From Gadus chalcogrammus (taxonomy: Eukaryota; Chordata; Actinopteri; Gadiformes; Gadidae), in contig NC_079423.1 of NCBI RefSeq assembly GCF_026213295.1, forward strand, positions 13,705,538-13,769,537: a stretch of 64,000 nucleotides of DNA, read 5' to 3'. The notes below the pieces were generated by a model, which was not told the origin of the DNA, did no database searches, and saw only the letters and a program-made list of their open reading frames with translations. How positions within the stretch are numbered: position 1 is the stretch's first letter; every line of letters starts with the position of its first letter. Below, in pieces: positions 52,925-64,000 of the stretch. The position numbers and the translations under genes were made by a program.

Positions 52925-53164
52925 CAGGTAGAGTAGAATTAAAACATAAACCAAAAATGTAAAAAAGTTAAGCCAAACTGAGTGTGTTCGCGCTCATCGC
53001 AATCGATCCTCAACAACGACGCTCAGATCGGAAAGCTAGTGAGGGGTAAGTTAAGTGGGCATGGTTCTCTACCTGACTGAGTCCAAGTGGCGGTATACAT
53101 ACCCCAACCCCTCACGCACAACACAGACACACAGACACTCAAGTGTTGCTCCGGCAATACAAAC
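52925..53164. repeat. Duplicated sequence, copy A (full, 240 bp)
   Basis: Starts caggtagagtagaattaaaa and ends ttgctccggcaatac-aaac. The first 68 bp and the last 72 bp match copy B at 54996-55135 almost perfectly. The 100 bp between are absent from copy B. The duplicated piece has no coding potential and no recognised family. Confidence 0.9.
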
Positions 53165-53457
53165 AACACCAACAGAAGCACACTTCTGAACTCTTATTCC
53201 CCACCTGTTCGAGCCTGTGTGGAGTGGAGTGGCGCGCTGCACATCAGATGCTGTGCTTGTGTTGTTTGGCCCAGTGGCTGAGGAGTGATTGTCCTCTGTT
53301 GGCGTGAGGGATGGATTTTGTGTTTGCTGTCGGTTATGAGATGAGATGTGACTGAGGACGTGTTATGACAGGTTTAGGACTTGTGGCGCATGGTAGAATT
53401 GAATAATTCAGGAATTGGGAGAGCTCTCTCAAAAGCCAAACAGACTTTCATACAACC

Positions 53458-53568
53458 TGTTATATTGCATGTATATATATATATGCAATACAACACGTAT
53501 CAAAGTCTTTCTTTTATATATATATATACGTAAATATTTATATATGTTTATGCATTTACACAAATATA

Positions 53569-53618
<50 letters not shown>

Positions 53619-53630
53619 TATATGTCAAAA
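53458..53630. repeat. TA-rich repeat with short hairpin
   Basis: A hairpin (tgttatattgcat ... atgcaatacaaca, one mismatch, TA loop) at 53458-53495 is followed by TA/ATAC repeats and a (TA)n array at 53574-53612. The motif caacctgttatatt recurs near 53641. Confidence 0.85.
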
Positions 53631-54704
53631 AAATTTGATACAACCTGTTATATTTTGTGTATATATCCATAGCTACTGTGTATATATATACGTAACACAT
53701 GTGTACATGTATCAAAAGGTTAAAAATATAATGCATCACAGCACAACACATTGTGATAGGGCGGGGAGGGCTCTGACGGTGCGACTGGCCGTCTCCTAGC
53801 TGGGGGTCACGGCGGGCCAGGGTCTCCAGACGCGTTGGTAAACGAAGGAGTAAGGGAACCCGGCCCAAGTCGTCCCCCTGCAGCGCTGACTGACAGGGGC
53901 TCCTCAAAAGCGCCATTGTCAGCCATATAAATAGTGAATAAGTCACTTTCAGTCATGACATGGCAATCTGTGGCTAGCTCGGGGCCCCAGGTGGGGGGAC
54001 TGGAGCAGCCAATATCTTTTTCTGTGGGTCAGGGGGGGTCAACTTTTGTGTTCTGTTGACATATATATATATTTTTTATTTTTTTTATCTTTCCTCTCCC
54101 GCTCTGATAACATGTGTTGTGGAGCTGGCGACAACATTAACCCTGTGGAAACCGGAGCAAAGGAAGGAAAGCTAAAAGGGTGCTGCCTGTGAATACAACA
54201 TCACCATGATAACAGGGAATTCTAATAAAACATGCAAAATGCAATTGGTTTAACATTTTCTTGCCAATTACGGGATCAATCGAAGGATGAGAGCGAAGGA
54301 TTATGTTTTTTTTCCCTCTGTCTCTGCTTCCTCTGCTGTCCAACGGTGTATTGGATTGGACCAAATGCTTTTGTTGCCAATTCTATACAATCCCAATTCA
54401 GTAATTTCATTTATTTTCATGACTGTGTTGCCATAAGGGAGGTAAATATATGAAGCAACAATAGCGCGCTGGGCTGCTCGAGAAAGCCCTGGTGTTTAAA
54501 AGCAGCCACCGCAGACACTGGCAGAGAGATTTACAGCACATTTCTGCACATGAAAGGAGACTCATTCGGTATTCACAGAGCCGGCCTTCGCCATTGAAGC
54601 TTTGAACTTCCATTAAGCAATTTATCACCATGCAATACAATTCATTTCGTTCATTCGTTTTCCCGACTCTCAGTATTCTTGCTGTACCTTTCCCATTCTC
54701 CCAT

Positions 54705-54710
54705 TCTCTC

Positions 54711-54749
<39 letters not shown>
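54705..54749. repeat. (CT)n microsatellite
   Basis: CT array with one at interruption. Confidence 0.96.
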
Positions 54750-54751
<2 letters not shown>

Positions 54752-54971
54752 CCTCGGTACAATCGAGTGTCAGGTCAATCCCCAATGTGTCGGTTCTGGT
54801 CACCTGACCCACCGTAACGAAAGGCTCTGCATGAACCGGTTCCATCCAGAACTCGTCCCTTCTCCGGTGCCTTGTTTTGTTTACCTATACTCAGGGATGC
54901 CTACTGGTAGATGGTGGAGGTTGTTGTTTGAACCCTGAATCTCTTCTACTGGGCGTTTAAACACACTTACA

Positions 54972-54995
54972 TTTTCAATACATTTACATTTAGGG
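54972..54995 (-). repeat. Terminal fragment of the SINE/LINE tail, inverted
   Basis: tacatttacatttagggc is the reverse complement of gccctaaatgtaaatgta, the very end of the shared tail; it abuts copy B of the duplication. Confidence 0.55.
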
Positions 54996-55135
54996 CAGGT
55001 AGAGTAGAATTAAAACATAAACCAAAAATGTAAAAAAGTTAAGCCAAACTGAGTGTGTTCGCGGTATCCATACCCCAACCCCTCACGCACAACACAGACA
55101 CACAGACACTCAAGTGTTGCTCCGGCAATATAAAC
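54996..55135. repeat. Duplicated sequence, copy B (internally deleted, 140 bp)
   Basis: Matches copy A (52925-53164) except for a clean 100-bp deletion. The junction at 55061-55063 is gcg, which is present at both deletion edges in copy A (52990-52992 and 53090-53092). Confidence 0.9.
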
Positions 55136-55334
55136 TTATTGAGGAAATCAATTGAGGAAATCAATGTCGGTAAAGTAAAAATATTCATAGAGACAAGTAC
55201 ACAACAAAGATAGCTCGGATGAGAGGACCCATCATCATTCTACCCATCAATCACCTTAGCTAACAAGTCGCTAAGCTAACACCTCGTTTTACCACTCGTT
55301 GACGTTTTCTCCTTCTTCTCTGTCCTGCTTCCAG

Positions 55335-55455
55335 TCGCCCCGTCCATCCACGAGATGAAGAGCCACGGGGTGGGCCTGGGCCGGACCGCCCTGCTGAGGT
55401 GTGAGGCCGCCGCCGTGCCCGTGCCCATCTTCGAGTGGTACAAGGGGGAGAAACG
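55335..55455 (+). CDS. negr1: negr1-like exon 5: first half of Ig domain 3
   Basis: The exon is 121 bp, phase 1 in and phase 2 out, with 39 full codons. Joined to the T left by exon 4 it reads F-APSIHEMKSHG, then RTALLRCEAAAVP with the B-strand cysteine, then PIFEWYKGEK-R with the core Trp. The acceptor is strong (ttctccttcttctctgtcctgcttccag) and the donor is AACG/gtgagt. FAP and FEWYKGEK are typical of NEGR1 domain 3; other IgLONs usually have YPP and a different WYK context. The exon is strongly GC-rich. A minus-strand open frame overlapping it is a shadow. Confidence 0.93.
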
Positions 55456-57659
55456 GTGAGTCGAGACCTGGCCCTGTCGTCTGTACTGTTCACTAAAAAC
55501 GCCTTTTGCCCGAAGCGTCTCACGGCGGTCGAACGTCGGGGTTCGAACCCGGTACTATTCCGCTGGGAGTCCGACCCCACCCAAAGCACTTTAAGGTGAC
55601 ATGTCATACCACCAGGTGGGAGTGTGAATAGCCGTCACAAGCTGTTTTGAAAATAGCCCTCTTTTGACATCACAAATGGGCGTGTCCACCACAGCATTAA
55701 ACTCTGTTTAAGAAGAGCCGATCCTCGACAACGGTCCAACCACGTCTGCAGATCATTTTCAAATTTTGTTGTAGAAAGTTAAGCAACCGTCATAGGGGGG
55801 GGATTAGGTACATGTCAGACCTGACATATTGTGTCCCAGTGCCAGAGCCGTTCCCCCGAGGTGCCTTGTTAAAAGCTGCACCCAGTTTCTACTTCAATGG
55901 GCCGCGTTGACAAAGCTAATCCCGGGCTGGAATACCTACGGTGCCAATGAATGTCACCAATGGCTGCTGTCGTACACCTGGGACCAACGGATCCTGTGGG
56001 TAAACGCGTCAAGCACTTGAGTACCTGCGCTCCTCGCCTGAAACATCTTAGCATATGCTACGTCTCCCCTTGTCCTCTTTGTCACGCTGGGCGCTCTCGA
56101 TATGACGGAGGACGCCACCGGTACCTCTTTTGTGTCCACATTCTGTGCGTTCCTCGAGGTAACGTCACCACAAGCCTGCCTTTTCGATCACTCCGGGCAC
56201 ATACATCAATCAGTCGCCGATTCAAGTGTTGGTTCTTGAATTTTAAAAACCAAATTACCCCCCATTACACATCATTTACCCACTCCTGGTGAGCACAATT
56301 TCAATCATCAGCTCACACTGTGCTAATTGTAATTACGGGGTTGGATTCAATTTATTTAAATAGCTGAGGAGGCGCGTTGGCATGATTCTAGCCGTTCCGT
56401 AATTCAACGTCTCACTGTTTGAATGCGACTCCCTTCGCTCCTCGCATCGGAAAGACGTGAACCGCCGTACAGAATCCATAGCCTCGTCGTGCAGAGTAAA
56501 CGCTGTCTGTTGCTTTGCTTCGTAGCTGTGGTGCCAGTGTCGCTTGCGCTGTGTGTTAATCCTCTCTGTCTGTGTACCTGCGTGTGTGTGTATATGTGGG
56601 GCTCCCTCCTATGCTATGAATGCTATGAATGCAGGGCCCTGGCCTTGTTCACATCTGAATTAATGTGACAGTTTGACAGGAAAATCTCTCTTTTTGATGT
56701 GGCATTGCCTTCAGTTGTGAATGGAAGGGATGGGACAGGAGAGGAGGGGGGGGGGGGGGTGGTGTGTTTATCGCGGTAGCACTTCTCCTTGTGACAAATA
56801 GAAGCATCACCGCATCATGCTCATGTCGGTATCCGAGGAAGAGGAGAGTGTGCACTCGGCGTACTCCCTCTTCCCGCGGAGATTAACGGTAAACGTTGGG
56901 GCTCACGTTTCGAGTGGCGTGCGTCATGACAGGAGAAGGGGGGAGGAACAGACGTTTCCGAGATATTCCGGACATAAGGTCACACACGGAGTGTAGCTTC
57001 GGCTCGGGGGAGACACGCCAGGCGTCGACGTCGGTTGGGGGGAACGTTCGGAGGAGGAGGGAGGCTAAGGCGGCGCAGCCAAGATGGAAACCTGTCCTCT
57101 CTCTGGTGGATGCGCACAGCTTGGAACCAGCAGGGGATTTAGCAGGAGCCACAAATAAACAACAACAACACGCCGACAAGCTAGCATGCCGCCAAACAAG
57201 CACCGGCGAGTCAGACGTTGCACTTATGGAAATGATAACCACTTTGTGAAATATTAAAATAAAATATTACAGGAATAACAGTGATAATAATAATACTGAT
57301 GCTAATACATATAAATAATGATAATAATGAACTATCAGAAAAATATAGTTATAGACATAACTGGTTTAATCCAAATAGATAACTAAAGTAAGATTTTTAC
57401 TATGAACTATAAATGAGGTTTCCCCATACATAATTCACCTTTATATAGAGATGAACAACTATATACAAATGTATTTATACACATTTTCTGTGTTCATATG
57501 TCTATATTTGTACAGTCTACCACAGTGGTCATCATTTCACAGCCAGGTGCCAGCCTCGACAGGAACACAGGATTTATGGTTAATACCGCCACAGCTGGGC
57601 GGCAGCGCAGAGAACAACGTGTGGAGTGGCGCCCAGCTGGCTTACACTAACCTTGGGGT

Positions 57660-57727
57660 CACTCCCCCTCCCAGCACCCCCCCCACCACCCCCCTCTCTC
57701 TCTCTCTCTCTCTCACTCCCCCTCTCT
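57660..57727. repeat. C/CT-rich patch
   Basis: cccccac units followed by a CT array. Confidence 0.9.
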
Positions 57728-57999
57728 CTTTCGCCCTCACACTGCCTTTGCAGTCCTTGAAACTGTCTCTCCCAGACAGCGGGTGTCAGCGAGAGAGCGA
57801 TAAATAGACGTGTTGAAGAAGCCGCCCGATGAAGCTGCACCCACGGAATGATAAACATCTCCATCCTTCGACTTGAGTCCCGTCACTTTTCTGTCTCCCA
57901 ACCCTGGACGCGCCCTGGGGTCAGCGATCAGACAAGATAAACAAACTATTCTCCTGCCTTGTTCTTAGTTTTATGAGTGACGTCGCTGACCGTGGTTTG

Positions 58000-58106
<107 letters not shown>

Positions 58107-58143
58107 TTTCTCCGCGTGTGTGTGGGTGTTTGTGTGGGTGCAG

Positions 58144-58292
58144 GATTATCAAGGGCCAAGGCATCGACATCAAGAACCTGAGCTCAAGGTCCGTGCTGAC
58201 CGTGAACAACATGACAGAGGATCGCTACGGCAACTACACCTGCGTCGCCACCAACAAGATCGGCTCGGCCAACGCCAGCGTGCCACTTATCC
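58144..58292 (+). CDS. negr1: negr1-like exon 6: second half of Ig domain 3
   Basis: The exon is 149 bp: one base completing the split Arg codon, 49 full codons and one base out (phase 2 in, 1 out). It reads IIKGQGIDIKNLSSRS, LTVNNMTEDRYGNYTCVATNK with the F-strand cysteine, and ends GSANASVPLI. Four sequons fall here: NLS, NMT, NYT and NAS. The donor is ATCC/gtaagt. The acceptor is unusual: instead of a pyrimidine tract the 35 bases before it are mostly GT (cgtgtgtgtgggtgtttgtgtgggtgcag), preceded by a TG array of about 106 bp. The next exon should carry the linker and GPI signal; I did not find it before 64000. Confidence 0.93.
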
Positions 58293-58703
58293 GTAAGTAC
58301 CTCCCACCTGTGTTAACGTGTGGCTTACCAGAATGGCGGATTGATTCGGCGGGATTAATAGGGGTTGGGGGTGGGGGGGGGGGGGGGCCGTGTCTGTGTT
58401 GTGGACGTGAGCAGGGGGGCTTGTGCTTTCGTACCCTTCATCCCTTGCTCTCTCTCTTGTCTGAGAAGTCTTGATTGTCTCATTGTTTTTATCCGCATGG
58501 TTGTAATGTCACACAGCAAGGGCCGGTCAACAACAAACCTTCTGCCCACACTAACGTCACTAACGCATTGCTAGAAACAGACATGTTGCAGTGTTGACTG
58601 CCAACCGGAGACTGGTTGGTCATTAATATTGCAGGTAATACAAATTTTTTTTTTGGTTTGTTTTTGTCATGCTTAACTGGAAGCATGGCTGCTTTTCGTT
58701 CGT

Positions 58704-58775
58704 TGTGTGTGTGTGTGAGTGGGTGTGTGTGTGTGTGTGTGTGTGTGCGTGTGCGCACGCGCGCGTGTGTGTGTG
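58704..58775. repeat. GT/GC-rich repeat
   Basis: gtgtgtgt, gagtgggtgt and gcgcacgcgcgc units; the alternating purine-pyrimidine run is Z-DNA compatible. Confidence 0.93.
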
Positions 58776-59170
58776 CGCATGTATACTGGTCTGAGCACCC
58801 CAAAATGTGCAAAAGTAGCAAACATAGTATGGCAGCCCGCAACCGCCCTTCAGTTGGATTGGAGAAAAATGGAAATCCATTTGATGCATTCGGTGCTAAA
58901 ATATGAAAAGGTGATTTCAATTATTCACTACTTTTTTCGCTGCACCCCCTCGTGACTCCATTGTTGTTAACAAGCCGGGAGACTCGCACAATATGAAAAT
59001 ATATTTCTGTGGAATTGGCAATTGTCAAAGGAGCGCCCTGCTCCGCTGTTTGCATATGCACAAAGAAGGCACATGAAAGGCTCGGGAGGCTCAGGCAGTT
59101 GATCCTGATGTTACACAAGCTAGGCTTCAGAGCTCAGTGCAAGTCTAGCAAGACCCCCGGAATAGATACT

Positions 59171-59740
59171 GTCTCTCTCTCTCACTCACTCACTCACTCA
59201 CTCACTCACTCACTCACTCACTCACTCACTCACTCACTCACTCACTCACTCACTCTGTCTATCTCGTTCTCACTCACTCACTCACTCACTCACTCACTCA
59301 CTCACTCACTCTCACTCTGTCTATCTCGTTCGCATTCACTCACTCACTCACTCTCACTCTGTCTATCTCGTTCGCACTCACTCACTCACTCACTCACTCA
59401 CTCACTCACTCACTCTCACTCTGTCTATCTCGTTCGCACTCACTCACTTACTCACTCACTCTCACTCTGTCTATCTCGTTCGCACTCACTCACTCACTCT
59501 CACTCTGTCTATCTCGTTCGCACTCACTCACTCACTCACTCACTCTCACTCTGTCTATCTCGTTCGCATTCACTCACTCACTCACTCTCACTCTGTCTAT
59601 CTCGTTCGCACTCACTCACTCACTCACTCTCACTCTGTCTATCTCGTTCGCACTCACTCACTCACTCACTCACTCTCACTCTGTCTATCTCGTTCGCACT
59701 CACTCACTCACTCACTCTCACTCTCTCTCTCTGTCTTTCT
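59171..59740. repeat. Composite (CACT)n array with ten fixed blocks
   Basis: CACT tetranucleotides interrupted by a repeated block ctcactctgtctatctcgtt plus cgca. The gtctatctcgtt core occurs ten times, near 59257, 59319, 59361, 59423, 59469, 59507, 59553, 59595, 59637 and 59683. Spacings are 62, 42, 62, 46, 38, 46, 42, 42 and 46, all differing by multiples of four. The long Ser/Leu/Thr/His frame over it is a repeat translation. Confidence 0.96.
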
Positions 59741-60360
59741 TTGTCTTGTTCTCTCTCTTGCTGTCTCTAACTGATTCTCTCTCGCTCTCTTTCTCTCATT
59801 CACTCGCTCTCTAACTCTCTCTCTCTTGCTGGCTCGTTTGCTGGAACGCTCTCTCACTCGCCAACTCTTTACTTCAGTCTATGCATCTCGCACCCTCTCT
59901 CCATCTCTCTCCCTCTCTGTGTCTGTCTCTCTCGTTCTCTCTCTCTTTATTTCTCTCCGCTCACTGTCTATGTCTCTCTCGCTCTTTCTCTCTCTCAACC
60001 CCTGTCTTTCTCTCTCTCTATATCTTTCTCTTTTTCTCTGTACCTCTCTGTGTCTATGTCTCTCTCTCAATGTCTTTCCCTCTCTGTGTCATTGTATCTC
60101 TCTCGCTCCATCTTTCTCCCTTTCTATCTCTCTTTATCGGTCCCTCTATTTCTCTCTCTCTATCAATCTTTTTCTTGCTTTGTTGTCCTCTTTACAATCC
60201 ACAGAAAATCGCTTTTGTTTCTGGCTGTTCCAGTTCACTTTCCTTTTTTTTTCTCCCTCACACTACGACTCGCTCTCTCCATTCTCCGGCTTTGTCCTAC
60301 GCCTCTTTGTCTGGCTTTTATCTTTTTATTTCCTTTTTTCGTTTGCCACCTATCTAATTT
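59741..60360. repeat. Pyrimidine-rich degenerate tract
   Basis: ctctct, ctttct and ctgtct units over about 600 bp with little else. Confidence 0.88.
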
Positions 60361-60378
60361 GCATGGTTATCCTGCTAA

Positions 60379-60725
<347 letters not shown>

Positions 60726-60729
60726 CTTG

Positions 60730-60735
<6 letters not shown>

Positions 60736-60796
<61 letters not shown>

Positions 60797-60801
60797 CCCC
60801 C

Positions 60802-60880
<79 letters not shown>

Positions 60881-60896
60881 CTCTCTCCCCCCCCCC

Positions 60897-60973
<77 letters not shown>

Positions 60974-61015
60974 CCCCCATCTCTCTCTCTCTCTCTCTTT
61001 CTCCCTCGCTCGCTC
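60736..61015. repeat. CT arrays separated by C runs
   Basis: Three (CT)n arrays, each ending in a C run (60795-60803, 60887-60898, 60972-60978) and then atctct. The CT-array/C-run/at unit is itself repeated. Confidence 0.96.
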
Positions 61016-63363
61016 ATATGATCTTTGCTAATGGAAGAGGGAGGGGGGGGGCAATTTCACTGTCGACCTTAATGAGAAATGGCATGCAATCGCCCTACCT
61101 TCCCCTTTCCCCCACCACACTCACCGGCGCATCAACGCAGATGACAAAAACCCCAGAGGTTGGAAACCAGCCTGGGTGACTTTGGATTGCTATTTTAGAA
61201 CCCAGTCAATAACTATTGATGAGGGGGGCGCAGAGACAGAGGGAGAGAGAGAGGGTCATGCATATTTGATAGTGCATCATACACACTGGGGCAGAATTTA
61301 AAGTAGCGTGTGGATGAAATCGCTGTATAATTTATAGGTTCTCTTTGATAGCTTTGTCATGTTTTTCGTTCGGTTGGATATCGATTATCGTGCGCGGACG
61401 CGGATGGGGGAGGCGTCGGGATTTGGGGAGTGAAGTGGATGCGTCGGTGGAGTCGTTGCCGTATGATTGATGATGATACCACTGCAGGTCGTTCCCCTTT
61501 TAGCGGCTCCGTCTTCTGGCTAAACTGTGTTCTTCACACCACTCTCTCTCTGGTTATTTTCTGGTCCGTTTGGTTAGGAATGGGCCTGAACTCCTTGGTG
61601 TGGGTTTGCTTCGGACAGGTGTGTAAGCGCTGCCAATTAAACTGGGATGCGGACCAAAGGACTGACCACAGCGCTTTGTTAAAGGGCATGGCGGGCTCCG
61701 GATTCCAGAACAAACAGGATGCCACCGACCTGATATTACTTTGGACGTGAACACCGTCACACGTTTTTTTCTTTCCTTTTTTGTTTTCACAACTTCCAAA
61801 TATCTAAATTGGTCACTGGAGTGTAGTCACTTTGTCAGTGTTTGACGGAATAGGCGGAAAGGCTGGTGTCCTTGAGGCGGAAAAAACGGTTATTGCAGTA
61901 TTATTTATGTAGTGAGGAAATTCATCGAAAACCAATAGTTTGGTTAGGCCTTGTAATGGGAATTCTTGTCTTGTTTCTGTGGGCTAGACTGCTCACTGTG
62001 TTGCACTACAGTAGTCGAAGTGTACTCTAATGGTCTTTGACTGTTTAACTTTTTGGAATCAGGCTCCCTTTCTGCAAACAACACAACCATTTGCTCTGCT
62101 TTTGATGCTGGGGCCTGACAGAGAGCAGAATGAACAACTAAACTGTTACTGTTCCAGACATGTGGAAAACACAAAACCTTTCTTCTACTCTCCTCTTTGA
62201 ACTATCAAAACAATTAAATAAATCCAGGCCAGCCTGCCTCTCCAGAAGCATCTAAAACAGTCCAGTGCCTTTCTTCAAAGACCTATTTTACAGTTAGAGC
62301 TAGGGTTGGGAATTATTATAGAAACATTTTATTTATTTTTCACCATATTTGGTGAAATTGTCTTTACGCCCCGCCAGCAATCAATAAATCAAATCCGCTG
62401 ACAAAAAAAGAAAGAAAAACTCGTATCTGTGGCCGCGCAGGCCTGTAATAAGCTTATCCAATCATTTCATTCAGCTCAAATGAAATGTTTGGATTACCTT
62501 ACCTGTCTGTCTGCCTTCCAACCGGGCTACTTGTGCACTCACTGCCACATGGCTGCTTGTGACTTCCAAAAGCTGGGCAGAGCTATTGCTAATGCTAGTG
62601 AGCGATTCATGTTTTATAAGGGTGTGGCAGTTGGATTCTTTGGCTTTCCTTTTTGGCTACTCTAACTTAATCTGACAAATTGCCTACCCTTGCTTTAGTG
62701 TGCTGCAGAAAACGGCTTGATGCCATATTTGTTATGTTTTAATAACACAAAGTGACTAATATTAAAAGGCACAGTTAGATATGTTGTAGTGGAGGCTTTT
62801 ATTTATCAAGAGTTCAATCTCTCATTCTGATTCAGAGCCGCGCCGCCTTTAATCAAAATACCCCGCAGACTATGGCCCGTCTCTCTTCACGTACTGCTTT
62901 GAAAGCGCTGCACATTTCGGATACACGCGACGATTATTGATTATGAGATGGTTGTTGAAGATTAAATGACACAAAACAAAGCAGCCTCACTGAAGTACTG
63001 AATCGTATTAGAACCATATCTGCTGGCGTAACGCCACAGTACAGTCCCCCATCTAAAGAAAAATATCGTGCCCACTAAAAAGCATACTTAGACAGCAAAT
63101 GATTGGAGTCTTTGAATACAAGCCAGTGGACGGTTACAACCCAAACTGTGTGTAGTAGCTGGCCTGAAGAGACGAGTTGTCTACACTCTGTAGGTATTCT
63201 TCCATAGTACGAATAAATTAAGTGGCTGTTTCTGGACACAAAGCACAACATGGTGTCCGGCTATGACTCGGAATCACCTCTGAAACTAAGCACATCCACC
63301 TAGGCAGGATGTGTTCAATCAGAGTACACACATACCCCCTCCAACACTCCTTCCCCCCTCACA

Positions 63364-63498
<135 letters not shown>

Positions 63499-63820
63499 CC
63501 TCTCCTAACTGACAGCTCTGAGCTGAACTTTTCCTGTTTCACGTGGAAGACGTCGGTGAGCCGGAACAGAAAGACCCCGTTGCTCCCGGTAACCCTCTGA
63601 ATACTCCTCCGCTCTAATTGGCCCGGTCCTCTGATCCTCCCGCCTACCGCAGGTTTACTCCAGGAGGAGGTCTCCTCGCCCACACCCCTACCGCCAACAA
63701 TTTTCATTTCATTTCCTCCGTGGCACCGTTGCTCCCGCTCCACCCTTCACCTCCAACTCCACCAATCCCAGGGTCTGAGATGAGCTGCTTGATGGCAGGG
63801 ATGTGGAAGAACTCTCTCTC

Positions 63821-63821
<1 letters not shown>

Positions 63822-63878
<57 letters not shown>

Positions 63879-63936
63879 CTGCTCTCTCTCTCGTCTCTCT
63901 CTCTCTCTCTCTCTCTTCTCTGTCTCTCTCTTCTCG

Positions 63937-63975
<39 letters not shown>

Positions 63976-64000
63976 GTCTCTCTCTGTCTCTCTCTCTCTC
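63822..64000. repeat. CT-rich array running off the end of the window
   Basis: (CT)n core at about 63828-63872 followed by ctctcgtctc and ctctgtct variants to the last base. Confidence 0.97.

Noticed and set aside
53458..53495. Short hairpin as a microRNA precursor candidate
   Set aside because: The stem is only 13 bp with a TA-repeat loop in a TA-rich patch, far shorter than a pre-miRNA stem.
55530..55560. B-box-like ggttcgaacc, possible tRNA or SINE head
   Set aside because: The motif is palindromic and no matching A-box or tail was found on either strand.
59171..59740. CRISPR-like alternation of fixed blocks and variable spacers
   Set aside because: The spacers are CACT repeats of varying length, not unique sequences, and this is a vertebrate intron.
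59009..59770. 253-residue open frame rich in Ser, Leu, Thr and His
   Set aside because: It is the translation of a CACT/CT repeat array with no domain, and all frames of such arrays stay open.

Overview
This window is a stretch of a vertebrate, almost certainly teleost fish, chromosome. It lies inside one large intron-rich gene on the + strand, an IgLON-family cell-adhesion gene best matched to negr1 (neuronal growth regulator 1, Kilon). Five coding exons are visible: 12485-12723, 31787-31912, 41932-42063, 55335-55455 and 58144-58292. All have AG/GT borders, and their phases chain as 2-1, 1-1, 1-1, 1-2 and 2-1, giving one continuous reading frame of about 255 residues. They encode most of Ig domain 1 and all of Ig domains 2 and 3. 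By comparison with the usual seven-exon IgLON layout they are exons 2 to 6. Exon 1 (signal peptide) and exon 7 (GPI-anchor signal) were not found and presumably lie outside the window.

The exons make up about 1.2 percent of the bases; the rest is intron. Visible introns are 19.1, 10.0, 13.3 and 2.7 kb. At least 12.5 kb of upstream sequence and 5.7 kb of downstream sequence remain open-ended.

The introns are loaded with simple repeats: more than twenty TG/AC or CT/GA dinucleotide arrays, several G or C runs of 20-34 bases, a CTGT/CCTG array, several minisatellites and a composite CACT array. This density resembles what is known for gadiform fish such as cod, but the species cannot be fixed from the sequence.

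Transposable elements include three non-autonomous hAT-like elements with TAGGGATG- or TAGTGCTG-type ends: 9391-10325, 23624-24065 and 43579-43904. The first keeps a BED zinc-finger remnant and carries a second, nested inverted-repeat element. There are also tRNA-derived SINEs and an L2-like LINE 3' end that share one tail sequence, seen in about seven places in both orientations, and a 2-kb-spaced sequence duplication in the last part of intron 4.

Region by region: 1-3990 is simple-repeat rich; 3991-9295 is mostly unique AT-rich sequence; 9296-10361 is the nested hAT element inside an AC array; 10362-12484 is unique sequence plus one dispersed repeat before exon 2. Intron 2 holds LINE/SINE tails, STRs, the second hAT MITE and large CT/G/C tracts. 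Intron 3 has few repeats. Intron 4 holds the third MITE, an L2-like fragment, a 170-bp CT array and the duplication pair. Intron 5 is short and ends in a TG array that abuts the exon 6 splice acceptor. The region after exon 6 is dominated by CT/CACT arrays. I saw no second protein-coding gene, no convincing RNA gene and no novel protein system. The most noteworthy points are the UG repeats placed directly before two splice acceptors and the nested hAT element.
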